From Streptomyces wuyuanensis (GTDB lineage Bacteria; Actinomycetota; Actinomycetes; Streptomycetales; Streptomycetaceae): a DNA stretch of 64,000 bases. This document shows, piece after piece, positions 59,720 to 64,000 of this stretch. Where the stretch lies: positions 62,001 to 126,000 of the forward strand of contig NZ_FNHI01000012.1 in assembly GCF_900103455.1 (NCBI RefSeq), read 5' to 3'. The number at the start of each line of letters is the position of its first letter. Position 1 is the stretch's first letter. The notes under the pieces are model-generated. The model worked only from the letters and a program-made list of their open reading frames with translations, was not told the DNA's origin and searched no databases. A program made the position numbers and the translations under genes.

Positions 59720-61153
59720 TCAGGGGGTCCGAGTGTCGCCCCAGGCGCGCGGAATCGCCCCGGCCACGTCCTGGGCGGAAACCGGGGCGCCCTGCGAGGC
59801 CAGCCGCGCCGCCAGGCCGTGCAGATACGCCGCCACCGACCCGGCGTCGACCGGTTCGAGGCCCGCCGCGAGGAGCGAACCGGCGAGGCCGGACAGCACA
59901 TCGCCGCTGCCGGCCGTGGCGAGCCAGGAGGTGCCGGTCGGGTTCACCCTCACCGGACGGCGGGCGTCCGCGTCGGCCACGAGCGTCGTGGATCCCTTCA
60001 GCAGCACCGTGGCGCCGTACTTGGCGGCCAGCGCCCGTACGGAGCCGAGCCGGGCCCCCTCGACCTCCCCGCGGTCCACCCCGAGCAGCACGGCCGCCTC
60101 GCCCGCGTGCGGAGTGAGCAGCGTCGGGGCGCTGCGGGCACGCACCGCGTCCGGGTCCAGCCCCCTCAGCCCGTCGGCGTCGACCAGCACCGGGACGTCG
60201 GACTCCAGCACCTCCGCCACCCCCGGCCCGTCGCCGAGGCCCGGTCCGATGACCCACGCCTGCACCCGGCCCGCCCGTGAGGGCGGCCAGCCGTGCACCA
60301 GCACCTCCGGGAACCGGGCGATCACCGCGTCCGCCCCCGGCCCGACGTACCGCACGGCCCCGGCGCCGCCGTGCACCGCGCCCGCCACCGCGAGCACCGC
60401 TGCGCCCGGGTAGCGGGCGGACCCCGCCACGACGCCGACGACCCCGCGCCGGTACTTGTCGCTCTCCGCGGCGGGCACCGGCAACAGCCTCGCCACGTCC
60501 GCGTGCTGCAGCGCCTCCAGGTCCGGCACGGACGGCAGCCGGGGACCGAGCCCGATGTCGACGAGCCGCACGGCCCCGGCGTACTCGTGCGCCGGGTCGA
60601 CGAGCAGGCCGGGCTTGTACGTACCGAAGGTGACGGTGGCGTCGGCCCGTACCGCCTCGCCCCGCACCTCCCCCGTGTCCGCCTCGACGCCGCTCGGCAG
60701 ATCGACGGCGACGACCGTGGCTCCGGAGCCCCGGGCGGCCCGCGCGACCGGCACGGCGTCGGGGCGAAGGCCGCCGTGGCCGCCGATGCCCGTGATGCCG
60801 TCCAGGACGACGTCGGCGACGGCGAGCACTCCGAACGGGTCCTCGGCGACCCGGCCCCCGGCGGCCCGCAGCGCCGTGAGCCCGCCCTGGTGGGCGCGGT
60901 CCGGAGCGAGCAGCACCGCGCTCACCCCGGCGCCCCGGCGGGCCAGCCGCGCGCCCGCGTACAGGGCGTCGCCGCCGTTGTCGCCGCTGCCGACGAGCAG
61001 GACGACACGGGCGCCGGAGACGCGGGGCAGCAGACCGGCGACCGCGGCGGCGAGACCGGCGGCCGCCCGCTGCATGAGCGCGCCCTCCGGCAGTTCGGCC
61101 ATCAGTTCGGCCTCGGCGGCCCTTACGGTGTCGACGCTGTAGGCATGACGCAT
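59720..61153 (-). CDS. nnr: Bifunctional NAD(P)HX epimerase and dehydratase
   Basis: A 477-residue two-domain metabolite-repair enzyme from ATG 61153 (ATG 61165 also possible). The N-terminal epimerase domain (YjeF_N) includes VVLLVGSGDNGGDALYAGAR and DLPSGVEADTGEVRGEAVRA. The C-terminal ADP- or ATP-dependent dehydratase has the pattern KYRRGVVGVVAGSARYPGAA, DADGLRGLDPDAVRARSAPT, LLTPHAGEAAVLLGVDRGEV, NPTGTSWLATAGSGDVLSGL and AYLHGLAARLASQGAPVSAQ. It repairs hydrated NAD(P)H. Same direction as alr and glmS, 90 bp before alr. Confidence 0.92.
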   Translation of the reverse strand: MRHAYSVDTVRAAEAELMAELPEGALMQRAAAGLAAAVAGLLPRVSGARVVLLVGSGDNGGDALYAGARLARRGAGVSAVLLAPDRAHQGGLTALRAAGGRVAEDPFGVLAVADVVLDGITGIGGHGGLRPDAVPVARAARGSGATVVAVDLPSGVEADTGEVRGEAVRADATVTFGTYKPGLLVDPAHEYAGAVRLVDIGLGPRLPSVPDLEALQHADVARLLPVPAAESDKYRRGVVGVVAGSARYPGAAVLAVAGAVHGGAGAVRYVGPGADAVIARFPEVLVHGWPPSRAGRVQAWVIGPGLGDGPGVAEVLESDVPVLVDADGLRGLDPDAVRARSAPTLLTPHAGEAAVLLGVDRGEVEGARLGSVRALAAKYGATVLLKGSTTLVADADARRPVRVNPTGTSWLATAGSGDVLSGLAGSLLAAGLEPVDAGSVAAYLHGLAARLASQGAPVSAQDVAGAIPRAWGDTRTP

Positions 61154-61347
61154 GCTCAGAAGCATGCCGTGCGAGCGCGCGTGGCGCTTGCGGGGCGTCA
61201 CGTTCCGGACGCCCGCCGGGCGGGCCCCACCGGCTCCGGCCGGTCCCGGCTGTTCGCCCCGGGACCGGGCGGAACGGGGGATCCGCCGTGGGGCGGGTCG
61301 TGAAAGCAGCTCCGTCCGCCCGCAGGACGGGGCTCTCACCACACGCC

Positions 61348-61716
61348 CTACCCCTCCGCGATCACCATCGCCGACGCCACCCCCGCGTCATGGCTCAGCG
61401 AGATGTGCCACGTCCGCACACCCCGCTCCCGCGCCGCCGACTCCACCGTGCCGGTGACGCGGAGGCGCGGACGGCCGGAGTCCTCGACGTAGACCTCGCA
61501 GTCCGTCCAGAGGAGCCCCGCCGGCGCCCCCAGCGCCTTCGCGACCGCCTCCTTCGCGGCGAAACGCGCCGCGAGGGAGGCGATTCCGCGCCGTTCGCCG
61601 CTCGGGAGGTGCAGCTCGCTCCGGAGGAAGAGACGGTCCGCCATCGCCGGCGTCCGGCGCAGCGCCTCCTCGAAGCGGTCGATCTCGGCGACGTCGATCC
61701 CCACCCCGATGATCAT
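61348..61716 (-). CDS. acpS: Holo-[acyl-carrier-protein] synthase
   Basis: A 122-residue AcpS-type phosphopantetheinyl transferase from ATG 61716. It has IIGVGIDVAEIDRFEEALRR (metal aspartate), FAAKEAVAKALGAPAGLLWT (the WxxKE-like F-A-A-K-E-A motif) and WHISLSHDAGVASAMVIAEG. It activates acyl carrier proteins for fatty acid and polyketide synthesis. ATG and the glmS TGA overlap (ATGA at 61713-61716), an unusual but tight coupling of fatty-acid and cell-wall genes. Confidence 0.95.
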   Translation of the reverse strand: MIIGVGIDVAEIDRFEEALRRTPAMADRLFLRSELHLPSGERRGIASLAARFAAKEAVAKALGAPAGLLWTDCEVYVEDSGRPRLRVTGTVESAARERGVRTWHISLSHDAGVASAMVIAEG

Positions 61717-63560
61717 TCGACGGTGACCGACTTCGCCAGGTTGCGCGGCTGGTCCACCTCGTTGCCCCGTGCGGTGGCGAGTTCGCAGGCGAAGACCTGG
61801 AGGGGGACGGTCGCCACCATCGGCTGGAGCAGCGCCGGAGTCTGCGGGATGCGGATCAGGTGGTCGGCGTACGCCTCGACCGCCTCGTCGCCCTCCTCGG
61901 CGATGACGATGGTCCGCGCACCACGGGCCCGGATCTCCTGGATGTTGGAGACGATCTTGTCGTGCAGCACGGAGCGACTGCGCGGCGACGGCACCACGAT
62001 GACCACGGGCACGTCGTTCTCGATCAGGGCGATGGGCCCGTGCTTCAGCTCGCCCGCGGCGAAGCCCTCGGCGTGCATGTAGGCGAGCTCCTTGAGCTTC
62101 AGTGCGCCTTCCAGGGCCACCGGATAACCGACGTGCCGGCCGAGGAAGAGCACCGTGTTCTTGCGCGCCAGGGAGCGGGCCAGGGCACGCACCGGCTCCA
62201 TGGTCTCCAGGACCTGGTCCACCTGGGTGGCGATCTGGGAGAGGTCCCGGATGACGGCCCGGATCTCGTCGCCCCACTTGGTGCCGCGCACCTGCCCCAG
62301 GTACAGGGCCACCAGGTAGCACGCGACCAGCTGGGTCAGGAACGCCTTGGTCGAGGCGACCGCGACCTCCGGACCGGCGTGCGTGTAGAGCACGGCGTCC
62401 GACTCGCGTGGGATCGTGGAGCCGTTGGTGTTGCAGATGGCGAGGACCTTCGCACCCTGCTCGCGGGCGTGGCGCAACGCCATGAGCGTGTCCATGGTCT
62501 CGCCCGACTGCGAGATGGCGACGACGAGCGTCCGCTGGTCGAGGATCGGGTCGCGGTAGCGGAACTCGCTCGCCAGTTCCACCTCGCAGGGGATCCTCGT
62601 CCAGTGCTCGATGGCGTACTTGGCGATCAGCCCGGCGTGGAACGCCGTGCCGCACGCCACGATCACCACCTTGTGCGCCTCCCGCAGCACCGCGGCCGGG
62701 ATGCGCACCTCGTCGAGCGTGAGCGAGCCCTCCGCGTCGATCCGCCCGAGGAGGGTGTCGGCGACGGCCTTCGGCTGCTCGGCGATCTCCTTGAGCATGA
62801 AGTAGTCGTAGCCGTCCTTCTCGGCGGCCGAGGCGTCCCAGTCCACGTGGTACGAGCGCACTTCCGCGGGCGCACCGTCGAAGTCGGTCACCGTGACGCC
62901 GTCGCGCCGGAGTTCGACGACCTGGTCCTGGCCGAGTTCGATGGCCGAGCGCGTGTGGGCGATGAACGCGGCGACGTCCGAGGCCAGGAACGCCTCGCCG
63001 TCGCCGACGCCGACGACGAGAGGGGAGTTGCGGCGCGCGCCGACCACGACGTCCGGCTCGTCCGCGTGGACGGCGACCAGGGTGAAGGCACCGTCCAGCC
63101 GCCGGCACACCAGGCGCATGGCCTCGGCGAGTTCACCGCAGGACGAGAACTCCTCGGCGAGCAGATGGGCCACGACCTCGGTGTCCGTCTCGGAGGCGAG
63201 GTCGTGGCCGCGCTCGGCGAGTTCCGCCCGCAGCGCGGCGAAGTTCTCGATGATGCCGTTGTGGACGACGGCGACGCGCCCGGCGTTGTCCAGATGCGGA
63301 TGGGCGTTGGCGTCCGTGGGGCCCCCGTGGGTGGCCCACCTCGTGTGCCCGATGCCCGTGGAGCCGCTGGGCAGCGGGCGGTCGGTGAGTTCCTTCTCCA
63401 GATTGAGCAGCTTCCCGGCCTTCTTGGCCGCGGCCAGCCCTCCGTCGGCGAGCACGGCCACGCCTGCCGAGTCGTAGCCCCGGTATTCGAGCCGCTTGAG
63501 CCCCGCGATGACGACATCGAGCGCGGACTGCGCTCCCACGTAACCCACGATTCCGCACAT
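61713..63560 (-). CDS. glmS: Glutamine-fructose-6-phosphate aminotransferase (isomerising)
   Basis: A 615-residue enzyme from ATG 63560 that makes glucosamine-6-phosphate from fructose-6-phosphate and glutamine, first step to UDP-GlcNAc. The N-terminal nucleophile amidotransferase domain begins MCGIVGYVGAQSALDVVIAG with Cys2 after Met1, then TGIGHTRWATHGGPTDANAH. Two SIS domains follow (VVIVACGTAFHAGLIAKYAI, VVAISQSGETMDTLMALRHA, EVAVASTKAFLTQLVACYLV) and the protein ends RNLAKSVTVE. No riboswitch could be seen upstream, as usual in actinobacteria. Confidence 0.97.
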   Translation of the reverse strand: MCGIVGYVGAQSALDVVIAGLKRLEYRGYDSAGVAVLADGGLAAAKKAGKLLNLEKELTDRPLPSGSTGIGHTRWATHGGPTDANAHPHLDNAGRVAVVHNGIIENFAALRAELAERGHDLASETDTEVVAHLLAEEFSSCGELAEAMRLVCRRLDGAFTLVAVHADEPDVVVGARRNSPLVVGVGDGEAFLASDVAAFIAHTRSAIELGQDQVVELRRDGVTVTDFDGAPAEVRSYHVDWDASAAEKDGYDYFMLKEIAEQPKAVADTLLGRIDAEGSLTLDEVRIPAAVLREAHKVVIVACGTAFHAGLIAKYAIEHWTRIPCEVELASEFRYRDPILDQRTLVVAISQSGETMDTLMALRHAREQGAKVLAICNTNGSTIPRESDAVLYTHAGPEVAVASTKAFLTQLVACYLVALYLGQVRGTKWGDEIRAVIRDLSQIATQVDQVLETMEPVRALARSLARKNTVLFLGRHVGYPVALEGALKLKELAYMHAEGFAAGELKHGPIALIENDVPVVIVVPSPRSRSVLHDKIVSNIQEIRARGARTIVIAEEGDEAVEAYADHLIRIPQTPALLQPMVATVPLQVFACELATARGNEVDQPRNLAKSVTVE

Positions 63561-63661
63561 GGCGGCAGCCTACGGCTCCGACGCCGCGCCCGCCTCGGCC
63601 GCGGCCCGCACGTGCCCGGTGGCCCGCCGCCGGCCGTCCGTGCGACCGGCGGCGGTTCCGG

Positions 63662-64000
63662 TCAGCCGAGCTTGGCGGCCTGGGCGTCGATCACGACGGT
63701 GGGCAGCGGGAACTCCTTGCCCGAGGCGATGGAGCCGAGGTTGATGGAGGAGAACGAGGCGATGGTGGAGCCCTGACGCACCAGCACCACCTTGTGCGGC
63801 ATCTTCTGGCCGTCCTGCTCGGAGACGAGCGCCCAGGCGGCGGCCTCCTGGCCACCTGACGCCTTGATCTCCTCCACCTTGACGACCTTGGACTTGTCCG
63901 TGCCCATCGTCATGCCGAAGCCGCCCGCGCAGGCGTCGGCAGCGGTCCGCAGGCCGGCGACGGCCTCCTCGGCGCCCTTGCCGTCGTACGAGGAGAGGGA
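63662..64000 (-). CDS. C-terminal part of a probable secreted or lipoprotein sensor-like protein
   Basis: The frame is open from the window edge to the stop at 63662-63664; 112 codons are visible. The sequence reads YDGKGAEEAVAGLRTAADAC near the edge, then GFGMTMGTDKSKVVKVEEIK, AWALVSEQDGQKMPHKVVLV and ASGKEFPLPTVVIDAQAAKL at the end. It has the feel of the extracytoplasmic domain of Streptomyces lipoproteins or PknH-like sensor domains (a paired-cysteine, beta-rich fold), but the start and any signal peptide lie outside the window. Confidence 0.6.
   Translation of the reverse strand, partial: SLSSYDGKGAEEAVAGLRTAADACAGGFGMTMGTDKSKVVKVEEIKASGGQEAAAWALVSEQDGQKMPHKVVLVRQGSTIASFSSINLGSIASGKEFPLPTVVIDAQAAKLG

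Noticed and set aside
61860..63776. A 638-codon plus-strand frame over glmS
   Set aside because: It mirrors the glmS coding frame on the other strand and has no recognisable domain.

Overview
The window is a stretch of Streptomyces chromosome. The DNA is about 70% G+C, many genes start with GTG, stems of GC-rich hairpins end most operons, and the gene order bldM-whiD next to guaB, groES-groEL1, and a Ser/Thr kinase cluster matches the Streptomyces core. The same order is recognisable in mycobacteria (guaA, cholesterol-oxidase-like GMC enzyme, guaB3, guaB2, SigD-type sigma factor, WhiB3/WhiD, GroEL1, GroES, TsaD, RimI, TsaB, TsaE, Alr, NnrD, GlmS).

Region 1 (1-4,700) is accessory DNA with visibly lower G+C. 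It holds two tandem paralogues with a C-terminal HEPN-type R-N-x3-H motif, a third unrelated protein that also carries R-N-x3-H, a frameshifted IS5-type transposase tail, a small membrane protein, a possible DUF4357/RAMA-like protein and a broken fragment. Region 2 (4,700-13,700) is a run of ordinary chromosomal genes: a membrane-anchored esterase, a PspC-type two-component system divergent from a PspC membrane protein, DoxX, a class II aldolase, a cupin and a Uma2-family protein.

Region 3 (13,700-20,600) contains guaA, a chorismate mutase preceded by what looks like a leader-peptide attenuator, a 550-bp stretch with no gene I can support, a GMC oxidoreductase and a succinate-semialdehyde-type dehydrogenase with two perfect palindromes upstream. 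Region 4 (20,800-30,200) is a cluster of three membrane Ser/Thr kinases and one large pseudokinase, all on the minus strand. Region 5 (30,400-39,500) has glpD, a nucleotide-sugar dehydrogenase that has lost its catalytic cysteine, guaB3, guaB, a SigD/ShbA-type sigma factor, bldM and whiD: purine supply beside developmental control.

Region 6 (39,500-47,400) is more variable: LysR, MOSC, SDR, a DUF2264 protein, a DeoR/LacI hybrid regulator with matching candidate operators on both sides of its gene, a relic of a sugar-binding lipoprotein, a hydroxyacid dehydrogenase and a SnoaL-like protein. Region 7 (47,400-64,000) is core: groES-groEL1 under two CIRCE operators, a lipoprotein polysaccharide deacetylase, a THUMP-like methyltransferase, then the tRNA-t6A genes tsaB-rimI-tsaD and tsaE, with alr, nnrD, acpS and glmS for cell-wall precursors, metabolite repair and acyl-carrier-protein activation. 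Several of these genes overlap by 4-29 bases and are probably translated together.

No tRNA, rRNA or CRISPR array was seen. All identifications rest on reading the sequence and on remembered family features; no database search was possible.
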